Below are positions 52,166-63,263 of a stretch of 64,000 bases of DNA, in pieces. Every line of letters begins with the position of its first letter. The first letter of the stretch is position 1. Position numbers and translations under genes: made by a program. The DNA comes from Pterobdella sp. o SKG-2022 (taxonomy: Eukaryota; Annelida; Clitellata; Hirudinida; Piscicolidae): assembly GCA_964035795.1 (NCBI GenBank), contig OZ038321.1, positions 4,097,863 to 4,161,862 on the forward strand, written 5' to 3'. The notes under the pieces are model-generated. The model saw only the letters and a program-made list of their open reading frames with translations, was not told the origin of the DNA and did not search any database.

Positions 52166-53585
52166 AATATACATCATGTTTTGGAAAAACTGAAAAACAG
52201 AATATTTTTATAGAAATTCTGAAAAAAAACATTTTATCCAAAAAAAATAAAAAATCTTCACTAATGAAACTTTTATGCAAAAAACTTATCGATAAAAAAT
52301 GAACTTCAAATTGAAAAAATGTATATAAAAATTTTTTAAAATATGTGAAACCCGGAAAAACTTTCGTCATTTTGAACCTTTCACAAGTTTGAATTGAACG
52401 ATGCGTTTGAGTCTTCAAGAACTTTAATGACTTTGATGTAATTCTGTAAGTTTCTTATAAATCTTGATCACACCATGGAACCTAAATACTTCATTGATAG
52501 ATGGTTCACACTTCATTACAGAAATAGATTCAACTTCATTCTTTGAACTTTCTTTTCTTGATAATGTTCATCATGAATTTTGAATTTTTCATTCAAGAAT
52601 TTTTACGTTGATTTATGAAAGAAATTAAGTACATTTTTTGACAAAAAAACAGCTATCATTTTCGACAAGTTCAGTCTTATCGTAAAATATTGATGATTTT
52701 TATTGCATTTTTTCTACTTGTTTTCAAATGATACATTTCTTTTATTTCTACTTGATTTCAAAAGATTTCAACTAATAGCTTGTATTCTTCGTAGAATCTA
52801 TTTAATTCATATTTAAAGCCAACCTTCAATTGAATTTAAAAAAATTGCTTAATTAATATCAAAACTTTCCAATTCTCCAAAAGAGCTTTTGTTTATCGTC
52901 AACTTTCACCGTTCATAAAAACCTAAAAATCATGTAAATTAATTAAAATTTTCTTTAATTTTAAATAAGTTTGGAATCATTTCAAACTATAGTCTAATTG
53001 TATTTTAAAACGACTTTGTCCCAACAAATATTAATTTTTAAAAGAAAAAAGATTAATTTCAAATCTCTAGAACCATTTTAATCCCAAGCATGCGAGCAAG
53101 AGTAGATGATAATCCAAACCAAATAGTGGCCGAGATTGAAAAAACAGTTCAAATAATCAAAAAAAAAAAATATTAAATAAAATACTGATAAAAATAGATT
53201 GGAAAAAATATTTTGCTCAGTAAAATAATAAACAAGATTTAAAACTAGTTCAGATGGTTGATATATAAAAAAAACTAATAAAAATAGTTTGAAAAGTGAA
53301 TAGTGAAAAATAAAATTTTTTAAAATAATCTAAACAGTGAATAATAGTAAAAAATGAATAATCTAACGAATAAAAACATGCCAATATATAAGTATAAAGT
53401 TTTTAAAAAAAACATTTGAACAAGAAACTTTGTATTCCCCCCCTATAATTATGCTAGTCATTGCATTGTATTTTTGTATTTCATTGTATTTACTGTATCG
53501 TTAGGTATCATAAAACCATACCTATTTTGAAAATTAAAAAATATAATTTATTTTTATCAAAAAATAATAAAAAAATAATACTCAG

Positions 53586-54223
53586 GTGATGTGTACACTC
53601 TTTCTTTGTATCCAGTTTTACAAGATCTGCGCAAACAAAAAACTTGTCATGTGAGAAGAGATGGGCAAAATTATTTGTATGGGGTTTGGTTCTATATCAG
53701 CGTAAAGAAAATGGCGTTTGAAACGATGCTTGTGAATATTTCGGTTAATGCTGATGATGATCTTTATTACGACGACAATTACTTAGATCATAATGGAAAA
53801 GAGGAAATTGGAAAAGCAATAAATGGCGGGTTTTCAAGACGCCATTATTTTGGTACTAACCGTCGAACGTATAGTCGTGAGAAGTATTCTAAAGTATCTA
53901 GTGATGATGATGATGGAGGTGGTGATGAGGGTGACGTTAATGAGGATAGTGATGAAGTTTGTGGTGATGAAGTTGATGATGATGTTGATGGTAAAGGTGG
54001 TGATAAAAAAAATAATAAAAATGGTAATGATGATTACGGTGATGATGAAGAAACCGATAATAAATCTCTTAAAAACCTCAAACGAAAAAATCACAAAAAT
54101 TTAAATTTTATTAGCTATGAGCAGACTCATAAAAGAAGTAAAAACCAAAAGTGGATTTATTCAAAAAAAATATTCCAAAATGGCGGTGGAGGAAACTCTA
54201 GGAAACTCGTGTTTCAAGCAGTT
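53586..54223 (+). CDS. Secreted-protein gene, exon 9 (Asp-rich)
   Basis: Acceptor aaataatactcag, entered in phase 1. The first 50 residues look globular: DVYTLSLYPVLQDLRKQKTC, HVRRDGQNYLYGVWFYISVK, KMAFETMLVNISVN. They continue from the Cys cluster ending exon 8. Next are DDDLYYDDNYLDH, a basic patch (FSRRHYFGTNRRTYSREK), an Asp/Gly-rich acidic tract (about 53900-54060), and a Lys-rich region (KNLKRKNHKN). A consensus donor GTT|GTAAGT closes the exon in phase 0. Without splicing the frame stops at 54253. Confidence 0.6.
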
Positions 54224-54393
54224 GTAAGTTACAATGCATTAAATAGAAGCTAGTTCTCAGAATAATTCATCTACGTAAATATAATTAACTCAAAAAAAAA
54301 TCTCTTTAAATCGAAAATATTTCACTGAAATTTTATTTTTAACAGAGTTTATTTTATTTATACAAATTATTTTCACTAGCACTAACTCATCAG

Positions 54394-54516
54394 AATGACA
54401 TGGAGAGCAGGAAAAACGCCCAACATCCTCAAGGAAAAATGGCGCATGGGGTGAAAAAAATAGCAAAATTTTTAAGGTATCTTCAAGAAAACCTTAAAAT
54501 GACAATAGTTAACTGA
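54394..54516 (+). CDS. Secreted-protein gene, exon 10 (tentative last exon)
   Basis: Acceptor cactaactcatcag, phase 0, fitting exon 9. Encodes NDMESRKNAQHPQGKMAHGV then KKIAKFLRYLQENLKMTIVN and a stop. Internal donors (GGG|GTGAAA phase 0, AAG|GTATCT phase 2) leave open a continuation to the candidate exons at 60628 or 62886. No clear AATAAA follows nearby. Confidence 0.4.
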   Translation, partial: NDMESRKNAQHPQGKMAHGVKKIAKFLRYLQENLKMTIVN

Positions 54517-55798
54517 ATAATAGTAGTTTAGATGAAAAATTTGGATGAAATCTCATCTGAATTAATTATGCAGGATTTTGCTCAAATTTATATTATTTAT
54601 TGAAACGAAATCTTTTATACTTTGCTGAAGTTTATATTATTTATTGATCAAGATATTTCTCATACTTTTATCTATAGGCGATGTTCCTCTATGGGTTGAA
54701 TAGGAAATTTTATATTGCACTGTATAACTACAGCTAAAAAATCAATAATGGAGTATAAACCAATAGGTTCGAAGTTTTACGGTTTATCAAAAAAATCATT
54801 CTCAAAATGTTCCAAACAATATATTTTTTTAAAAGCTTCAAAGCTCACTATAACTCTGTATTAGAGCTTACAAAGTAAAATAGTCTGACACAATTTTATG
54901 AGAAACAAACAAGAAAATTTATTAAACAAAGTTCACGAGGAGTTTTTGTATTTTTCCCGTGTTAAAACTCACTACATAACTGTATGGAACCTTTTATTTA
55001 ACTTTTTTACATTTAAAATCGTGAACAAGAGTTATGAGATTAGAAATACCATCAAAAAATTTATAATTTCAGGTATAAAACTACTTTTAACTCAGATATG
55101 CTTTTTTGAAGCTTCTTATATTTTTCTCATAAATTCGCAATCTTTCAACAACCGCCAACCATTAAGCTAGTTTCAAAAGACAACTGAACATAAATAATTC
55201 ATCAAACTAAGAAGTTTTTTAATTTACAAAAAATCTTAGACCGTATACTTCAAACAATAAAACTCAAAGTGTATTGGAAACAATGTACATCAGTAGAAAG
55301 TTTCAATGAAAAATTCAGACACCATTGTCTTTCTAATTCCACTCATGTACGAGGCAGGCTGCTATAAGTTTGTTTTATTTCCTTTAATTCACAGTGTTCT
55401 TGGACAGAGAATCTTCAGTTTTTGAATAAAATTATGAAAAATATATGTATGACTTTCAGTAAAATACATGATTTTTAATAGCTAAATCAACATTTGGGTC
55501 AGAAAAGCTTTGCGGAATATCAAAAGATTTGGTAATTTCAATAAAAGTTGATATATCTTTATTTTTTTTCAAATTTACTTTCGAAAAACCATTGAATCAT
55601 AGCATTTCACAATTCTTCCACCACAACTTCAAAGCTTCCCGCATAAAACTATTCAAAACTTAGTGATATTTGATCCATGCCATTATACCTTATTAAAACT
55701 CTTCAAAACTGACTGCAATATTAATATATCTTATAAGAATCTTATAATTAAGCACAAATCTCATTGAATATCATTGAAATTTTGAATGAAACATCATT

Positions 55799-55970
55799 GT
55801 TGGTTCGTAAGGTAGAACATTAGACTAATTTTCTAAAGTTACCAGGCCCCCACGTGGGCTGACAATTAGCACCTGTTCTCTTATGTGTTTTCAATACTTA
55901 ATTTTTTAGCAAGCGCTTTGATCTATAATGAAAAAGTGCTTCATAAATACCACATTACATTATATCTCAT
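55799..55970 (+). mobile_element. tRNA-derived SINE, copy 3
   Basis: Worn head (ttggttcgtaaggtagaaca, ttagactaattttctaaagt; B box largely lost) with a well-kept body: cacgtgggctgacaattagc, acctgttct, then agcaagcgctttgatctata, atgaaaaagtgcttcataaa, taccacattacatt. It shows the longest 3' part of the four copies. Confidence 0.75.
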
Positions 55971-57320
55971 CTAACCGCCCAGAATTGAACACACAATGAA
56001 TGATTTACAAGGGGACATACTGAAGGCCCAGCTGGACAAAAAAGGTTTTTGCAAATCTCATGCTATCCAATTAGTTACATGCCTTTGCTGTAACATTCAA
56101 TTCACACTTTTACCCTATGTTTTTGTAGTATTAGAACAATTATATAGTTTTTATGAAATTTTTTTTGTTTCAAAAATATTAAATTGTTAATTGACTAGTT
56201 TAGTTAATTAAAATTATTATATTATTTATATTTTATTATTATATAAGTACAATTTTATATTTATTTGATCTATAATATTCCCTTCACTCAGTTGCATTTT
56301 ATTATTTTATCATATTCGCATGGTTAATTTGTCTTTTAAATCACTTAGCAATCTATATAGCACCAAGAATAGCAACCGAGGCGTTGAGGGTCGTATTATA
56401 TACATAAACAATTTATTTCATTGTTATATTATTTTATCTTTTAAGTTTTTTTTTCGATTGTTTATCTATTATAAAATCATTGTATTCACATAGTTTTTCC
56501 CATGAGCTATTTATTAATTATATATATATATATATTAAAGTCAAGTTTGTATACTTAACCTGATAACGGGAATTCGACTCACAAGCGCTCCATGTTATTC
56601 ATTTGAGTGTTTGATGATTTCATTTTTCATAATTCCTCATAATTGTTATTATGTTATTACTAACACTTAGTTACTCTGTTATATTATTTTTATGCACTGG
56701 TTATTCTATAAGCCCACACAACATACCAAATAAATTTTGTAGCTGTTCTGAAAATAAGGAAAAATGCTTTATTGAGTTATAAATTAAATTTTCTTTAAAT
56801 TTTGTTGAAATTAAAAATCTGAACAATTAAATCCATCAAATAAAAATTTTGGTTTTTTTTCTTTATTCAGAAACAAAGCTTTAACAAATTTGAATTTTCT
56901 CCAGCATGTGATATATGAACTCTATTTGAAAGTCAAATTTTTTTAATTTGAAAGTTTTATGATAGATGCAATTTACACTTGAATGCAAGCTTGAATAAAT
57001 GTACGAAGAAAGAGCTTTAATTTTGTGTTATTCTTTTCACTGTGATGAGTAGCTTAGGGAGGTTTTAACATTGTTTAACATACACGATAAAATAGATAAT
57101 GTTAAAGTGTTATTTATAAATTATACTGAATCAATAATATATTTAAAAGTCAATTTTTTCTAGTAAGATAATTGAATTACAAACTAAAATATGTCGCCTA
57201 TAAAAAATTATTCTTAATAAAATTATCCGAGGTTTTAATGATAAATTCATAAGAGATTGCCATACACACGTCTGAAATAATACTCTTGAAAAATAGTTTG
57301 TCTAAAAACTGCCTTATTTT
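55971..57320. other. AT-rich stretch, no clear feature
   Basis: Two small GC-richer spots (56360-56395 and 56560-56600) have no recognisable identity. The second, read on the minus strand (gtgagtcgaattcccgttat), has a vague B-box look but no A box. Confidence 0.4.
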
Positions 57321-57329
57321 GTTGGTGTT

Positions 57330-60300
57330 CAGGCAAAAAATATGATGCCGATAGTGCTAGTGCTGAGGATGGTGGCGATTTTTGTTGTTGAGAGATGAGT
57401 GAAAGCCAGTTCGTGAGTTAGTGTAGTAGGGGTTGGGTTTGTGAAATTTTTGAGAGGTCTGACATCGATTTCCACTTATCCCATACCATCAGAGTCAGCT
57501 TAGGGTTTAATGCCATTGCGTCGGGAAGAGGGGGTTCAGCAGGTGGCCAATGTATATGAAGAAATTTGTAGATGGCATGCTCAGCGGTCTCATCGCCTAA
57601 GCCACATTTCCGACAAATGGTGTCAACTGCTCTTTTGATTTTTGCCAACCATTTTTTAAGTTCCGGATGGTGACCAGATCAAAGGCGGCCTAACGTCACC
57701 TGATCTATTCTTCCTAGTTGGCCTTCTGCTTTTCTGTTGACCTTCGATCCTCTATCACCATAGATCCGCTGAGTGAGTTCATGCGACGCCAACCCGCATC
57801 TCGTTGCTATGATCGCTTTGGCTGTGGTGTAGTGATGGTCAACGTCCGTTTGGTCAGCTTTAGCCCTTTTCTTCGCCTGAGCATCTGCTAGCTCGTTGCT
57901 GGGGATGCCACAGTAGCCCGGGCACCACGTAAATCTCACCTAACAGCTCCGCGCCGTCAGCGTTGAACGTGTTTTAAGGATGGTGTGTTTGTCCTTGTCG
58001 TTGCATGGTTGGAATAGGTGCGTTGCCTGAATGCGATTTAAGACAGATTGGCTATCACTGACAATTCGGGCTTTCTGGACGTGCTTTTCTGCTTGGATTA
58101 CTTGAAGTGTTTTGACCATCGCTTCTATCTGCGCCTGGTAAGAAGAACACCATTTGCCAGTGGTAATGGCAAATGTACGGAGAGTTTGAAGGTCACTAGG
58201 GTGGCCAGTGGCAACGATAAATCCACCACCACCTGTTGCCAGTGGTAATGGCAAATGTACGAAGAGTTTGAGGGTCACCAGGGTGGCCAGTGGTAACGAT
58301 TAATCCACCACCATCTGTTTCGGTCCCACTCTGTGCTGATCCGTCGGTATACACAACCAGGTCGAAAGTGTTCCAACCTTCCTTCAGTCGTTGCAATGCT
58401 CGGCGTCTCTAGACTTGCTGCCGGAAGTTTCAAAGATGTGTTTACCTATCTGCATCCATGGGGGGAGATGTTCTGGCTGTTTGGCAAACTGGTATTTCTG
58501 AAAATTGGCTCCCATACCACTCCGGCCCTGGTTCACCAGCTTGGCTTTTTTGTGCGTTGACGGGATGACTGGTCAGCAATTTCATGACCCGGGTTTTCGG
58601 GTGCAATCCTTTTTGACTTTTTTGCTGCTATGGCGCAGAGTTTTGTGGCTCTGGTGCCAATTTTCGAAAGATTAGCCTCGGCAAGGATCGCCTCCACTGG
58701 TGCGGTTTCGACTTTTCCGGTGATAGCTCGTTCCGCAATTCGTTGGCACGTTTCCAGCTTTTTCATAGTTGAAGACGACACCCACGGTAGCCATGTGGCC
58801 GGCACATATTCAACAGCTAATTTGCCCGTCGCGATGTAGGTAGCCCGTAACGTTTTTTTGTTGTAGCCCCAGTCGGTTGTCTCAAGGCATTTCAAAGCAC
58901 TAGCCTGTCTCCGCAGCTTTTCGCCGACAGTCTCTGCATGGGGGGCAAGAGTTAACTGACGATCGTATGGAACACCAAGAAACTTGGGGATGGGGATTAT
59001 ACTTAAGTGCGTGCCCACTTAGCTTCAAGTTGGAATGCCATCTTGCTTCGTGCGTGCTGGTGGTTTAAAAGAAGCACACTGACTTTTGGACAGAAAGTTC
59101 CATTTTCCATCCATTGCTCTATTCTGCGATGTGGTTCAGCGTAGTTTGCAAGCTCTGTTCTGCTTGTTGTAAATCAGAGACCTGACTCCAAACAGCTACA
59201 TCCTCTGCAAAAAGATTCACGTTGGATTGAGCAATGCCGTTGGGTAGGTCATTAATATAGAAGAGGAACAGAAGTGGCGATAAGACTGATCCCTGTAAAA
59301 CGCCTTGCTTCAAAATGACCTTCTTCCTCTTTTCTCCGTCAAACGACACCTATGTGAGTCTGTTGAAAAGCCAAGTTTGAACCCATCGTATCATTTTAGT
59401 CAAAACTCCTATTTACTGCATTTTGAAAAAAAGCGCGTCCCACCACACCTTGTCATATGCTTTAAAGTAGTCGATCATAGCCAATACCGTACGCTGCATT
59501 GTTAGGCGCTGAAACCCATCACTGATAGATTGAGAAAGTTGGAGAAGCTGATTCTCTGTACTGCCCGCGGTACGGAACCCAGCTTAAAAAGATGTAAGAT
59601 TTCGACATTTCGCAAAATAGTGCAATCTGTTGGTTTTCTCTAACTTTCCCCATCGTCGAGGTGAGAGAGATTGACCGATAGCCATCAAGACACTGGGCGT
59701 CCTTATTTGCCTAAAGTACTGGACCGACATCAGTTACTCTCCAGGCTTGAGGTATCTCCATTGTTGACCAAGATAGGTTGCAGATTCGTATTAGGGTATT
59801 AATGGCTATAGAGCCAAGGTGGTGAAGGAGTCTAGGATGGATTATGTCGAGTCCGGAGACTTTGGATGGATTGAGGCTTTTCATGGCTGCATTAATCTTG
59901 CTCAGAGTGAACTCTCCACATTCTTTGGAGAGAACCGGTTCAGAGCGTAGACAACCATTTAAAAGCTTCGTGAGACTATGGTCTGGTTTTTCGACCTTTA
60001 GAAAACTCACTTTTCGGTACAGTTTGACGAATGCATTTGCCTTCTGCTTTGGGCTGACAACTTTTGCCATTTTCGGAGATGGTATGGGCAGTGTCAGAAA
60101 TTTTGTTTGTGGTGAGATTAATGAGGATCGACCAGATCTCTTTAGTCCCCTTCCTTTTCATCACTTTTCGCTCCCAAATTTCAGCCTTTCTTTTCAGAAC
60201 CAGACGTTTCAGATAAGCATCTCGATCTTTGTACTGCTCGGACTGGATACCGGACGTTGCTCATGCGGTGTCTTTCTCTATTTTGGCCTGAAAAATTTCT

Positions 60301-60510
60301 GTTGTTCTCCAACTCTTTACAACCATACCTACGGCTTTGAGATCGAGATGAGATTTTGTGGCAGTAAGAATGGCAGTGAAAAATTATTCATATGCATTCT
60401 CGTCAGATGAGTTTTGGGCTAATCACCCTTCAAGATCTGCTGTGTATGCCGAGATGTTGCCCTTCTTCCAGTTCTACATCAGTCATTTCGATCCTTTCCG
60501 TGTATTGGTG
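57330..60510 (-). pseudogene. I/Ingi-like LINE with RNase H, inactive
   Basis: Minus-strand non-LTR element read from about 60510: linker WKKGNISAYTADLEG, KDRDAYLKRLVLKRKAEIWE, then reverse transcriptase NPSKVSGLDIIHPRLLHHLG, MIDYFKAYDKVWWDALFFKM (motif A), VLQGSVLSPLLFLFYINDLP (motif B), NLFAEDVAVW, PKFLGVPYDRQLTL and the thumb (WGYNKKTLRATYIATGKLAV). RNase H follows: VVYTDGSAQSG, SSYQAQIEAM, ARIVSDSQSVLNRI, WCPGYCGIPSNELAD. The C-terminus has CRKCGLGDETAEHAI. The usual FADD catalytic box reads FAED, several frameshifts are present, and an 82-bp duplication breaks RNase H. GC content is far above the surroundings. Clade placement (I/Ingi versus a related RNase H-bearing clade) is inferred. 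Confidence 0.82.
58154..58317 (-). repeat. 82-bp tandem duplication inside the RNase H domain
   Basis: Two nearly identical units begin at 58154 and 58236 (ttgccagtggtaatggcaaa...). They differ at a handful of positions (tacgg/tacga, gtttgaagg/gtttgaggg, cactagg/caccagg, gataaat/gattaat). As 82 is not divisible by three, the duplication shifts the frame between the TDGS and QIEA motifs. Confidence 0.9.
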
Positions 60511-60627
60511 ATGATGTATGGGGTTGTGGTGATGGTAGGGATGATGGTTTCTCGTGTTCTCGCTTTTTTTCTTCGTGAATAAGAGCTCTCCGTTGGGCAC
60601 GACACCGCGTGAAGGTGGTTCTTGTAG

Positions 60628-60814
60628 TCGGGATGATGGTGGTGATGATGATGATGGTGGGGGTGATCATGATGGCGACGGTGATGATGATGACGATGAT
60701 GTTAGAAGGCAAATTGTGAAAATAAGCTTCACAAGCTCCGAGCCAAAACTTTCCCGTTGCCAGCTTAAGAGTGCGGGTTGTATGCTATTTTGTGGAAAGC
60801 ACTTGGTTCGGTAG
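60628..60814 (+). CDS. Possible Asp-rich exon or low-complexity tract
   Basis: After a possible acceptor (gtggttcttgtag) the frame reads RDDGGDDDDGGGDHDGDGDD, then VRRQIVKISFTSSEPKLSRC, QLKSAGCMLFCGKHLVR and a stop. The Asp/Gly run recalls exon 9 of the gene ending near 54.5 kb, and entry in phase 2 would match its AAG|GTATCT donor. The run may equally be a (gatgat)n microsatellite at the LINE edge. Confidence 0.25.
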
Positions 60815-61486
60815 GACAATTGGCTGATTAAAAGTGGAAGAATATTGTAGAAAACTTGAGAATTTTGAAAAAATGTGGTTTTTTTTGAATATGAGAAATT
60901 TATGACTCTAAAATGCAGATTTGTACTGTAAATCTTAATACTTGGTAAGTTAGATTAAGCTTATAAAAGTTTTAAGCACTTCATCTTCCACGTTTTCCAA
61001 ATTAATTTGATTAAAATTAAAATCATTTTGATTAATATAAATAGTTCCATATAATTTATAAACACAAAGTATTTGAAAAAATTAAAAAAGCTTTTCATGG
61101 AAAAACCTACATTCTCTTTCGGACTATATATAAACCCTATACATAAAACCAATGTACTAAACTTTGAATAATGGTAAAATACCTACCCACAGAATAACTT
61201 TTTCAAACCTTATCTCATTCGCACATTTGAGCACTAAAAGACCAGACTTTCAATTTTTTAGAACTTCCAGAGATAATCTTGGTTATGGATGCAATCTTCC
61301 TATATTTTCGTACGATTCAGCTTTTATGGATTATAAATCATTTGACACTCTGTTTTTACTTATGGAAGACATCATAAATAAAACTATAGAGTGTATAAGG
61401 CGCTTTTGAACAATTTTAAGAGGCGTTTTATAAATTGAAAACTACTGCTGTATTATTGATAATTATCAATTCTTCAATATATAAGC

Positions 61487-61562
61487 TCACATTTTGTAGA
61501 CTCTGTGAAACGGATAAATTGCGCAACCGAAACCCCCAGTTGGCTTCAAGTTTCTGAGTAGC
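61487..61562 (-). repeat. GGTTGCGCAAT repeat family, copy (-)
   Basis: The minus strand reads gctactcagaaacttgaagc, caactgggggtttcggttgc, gcaatttatccgtttcacag, agtctacaaaatgtgagc. The core block is nearly consensus. Confidence 0.65.
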
Positions 61563-62196
61563 TTTCATTAATTTTGAATTGTAGAATGAAATTTTTGGTG
61601 AAAAATGAGAAGTAGAACAATCAATTCATTTTTGGCTGTTAATTCAAACAGTTTATGGACCATTGAACTTATTTTATTTCAAATATACTGTCTTTTTTGA
61701 AAACCCAATTATAGCCTTTTTATCAGCTGAGTTTTATTTCAAAAAAAAAAATTTTAATTACTGGAAGATTATCAAATAAACATTTATACCCTCGTACAAA
61801 AAATTACTACAATGGGAAACAGCATTTAATTTCACTCGTATTCAAACTTCTAATTGGATGTTGGAGAGATACTTTGGAAGCAAAAAACAAGAGAAAAATT
61901 TTGAAAAAACTTTTTTTTGCGAAAAAGAAACACAAACAATACAGTGAAATAATTAAAATTAAGTTTTCAAAACAATACGAAAAAAATGGAAAGAGAACGT
62001 AATTTCAAATATAATACAGTCAGCAGAACAAATAATATGAATAAAAAAACTAAAATAAATGAAAAACAAAACACTTTCAATAAACAAAAAATAAGATATA
62101 AAATAACAAAAAAGTATATAAAAAAACTCATAAATTCACTTTTATATCTTTTTCAAAAAATTAGTTATTGATATCCCATCAAAATACCTCTAAAAT

Positions 62197-62361
62197 ATAA
62201 TAGAAACAATCACTAAGGTTTTATTTAAAAAACTTGTTACACGAAGCTTTTCGTAATAATATCTTACGTTACATCATTACACTTGATAATGTAAGATAGT
62301 CTTACGAAAAGCTTAGTGTAACAAGTTTCTTAGTAAAACCTTAATGTTTGTTTCTATTATA
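62197..62361. mobile_element. Palindromic MITE, cactaaggtt family, short form
   Basis: The left arm ataatagaaacaatcactaa, aacttgttacacgaagcttt, tcgtaa..tatcttac is followed after a few bases by its inverse ending in gtttgtttctattat. Same ends as the longer 40767-41112 element, but with a very short loop. Confidence 0.8.
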
Positions 62362-62647
62362 TGTATTTCCGACTATTTTACGCCACCTCTAAAAAACCGC
62401 TAACGTTTCATGATAAAGCCGAACTCACCCAAAACCATTACTATTTTTTCTGTCTTAATGAATGTATTAAAAACTTCATGAATCGACGCAAAACATTTCA
62501 ATAAATTTGTTATTGATAAGACATTAAGATGTCTGCGAAATCTTCTAAACTCTTTATAGTTACATGCATTTTCTTCATTTCATTTAAAATCCATTTTTAT
62601 GTTTCGAATTGAAATCGATTTTATATCATAAATTTTTTCTATTTTTG

Positions 62648-62848
62648 TTCTATCTTCACATTCACTTGTATGTTCCTTATCTTCACGTCCGTTTCATATC
62701 CAATATTCCTATCCACATGTATATAGCTTATACTCACATCCATTTTTAACATCATATTTACACCTATTTCATGCATAATGTTCACATCTGATTGTATATC
62801 ATCAAAGTTCACATGCGTATGTATATATCCCATATTTACATTCGTTAT
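62648..62848 (+). repeat. Degenerate minisatellite, unit about 25 bp
   Basis: About eight diverged repeats of a ttcacat-ccattt-gtatat pattern, e.g. tcttcacattcacttgtatg, tcttcacgtccgtttcatat, tgttcacatctgattgtata, agttcacatgcgtatgtata. It lies just before the splice acceptor at 62885. Confidence 0.55.
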
Positions 62849-62885
62849 ACAAATTATACTGACACTTAATTATTATCTTTTCCAG

Positions 62886-63106
62886 GAGACTGGGTGTACA
62901 GGCTGGAAACCTTACAAGCCAACGATGAGTTATCGAGCTCTTTCCAGCCACGTCAAATCTCTGACAGTATCTTTTCTATCTCCACCAGGCCTTCAACTCC
63001 CTTCGCCTTTTCCAGCTCCACCTGGAGCTCTGTGACCAACTGTAAAGCCGACCTCAGCTTGTTGGTTCTTTGTTTTTATGATACTAAAAATAAATTTTTT
63101 TTTTGA
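62886..63106 (+). CDS. Candidate terminal exon, unassigned
   Basis: Strong acceptor attatcttttccag before a GC-rich island. Two frames stay open. One (entry phase 1) reads DWVYRLETLQANDELSSSFQ, PRQISDSIFSISTRPSTPFA and on to a stop at 63106. The other (entry phase 0) reads ETGCTGWKPYKPTMSYRALS and ends in a Pro-rich tail at 63035. An AATAAA-like signal lies at 63089-63094 in an A/T-rich end. It could end the plus-strand 17-kb gene or belong to another gene. Confidence 0.35.
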
Positions 63107-63177
63107 ATTTTTTTTGTTTTATTATTATAAAAAATAGTTTTTTTACATTGTTTTTGTTTCATTGTATTGTATTGTAT

Positions 63178-63263
63178 CGTTCATTTGAAGTAGCGCCGTA
63201 TGGAACCTTCAAATTGCGCAACTGAACCCCTAGTTAAAAGCGGCTTAAACGTTCGGCTTACTC
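63178..63263 (-). repeat. GGTTGCGCAAT repeat family, copy (-), with attgt tail
   Basis: The minus strand reads gagtaagccgaacgtttaag, ccgcttttaactaggggttc, agttgcgcaatttgaaggtt, ccatacggcgctacttcaaa, tgaacgatacaatacaatac. It is followed by a short (caata)n tract (63160-63180), as a retroposon tail would be. Confidence 0.65.

Noticed and set aside
53834..54104. Overlapping Ile/Val/Met-rich frames on both strands
   Set aside because: Shadows of the Asp-rich gat repeat in exon 9.
56560..56600. Minus-strand B-box-like gtcgaattcccg
   Set aside because: No A box, acceptor pairing or copies found.
61164..61409. 81-codon frame with FMDYKSFDTL, recalling an RT motif A
   Set aside because: No other reverse transcriptase motif is nearby. 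The match is too short to support.
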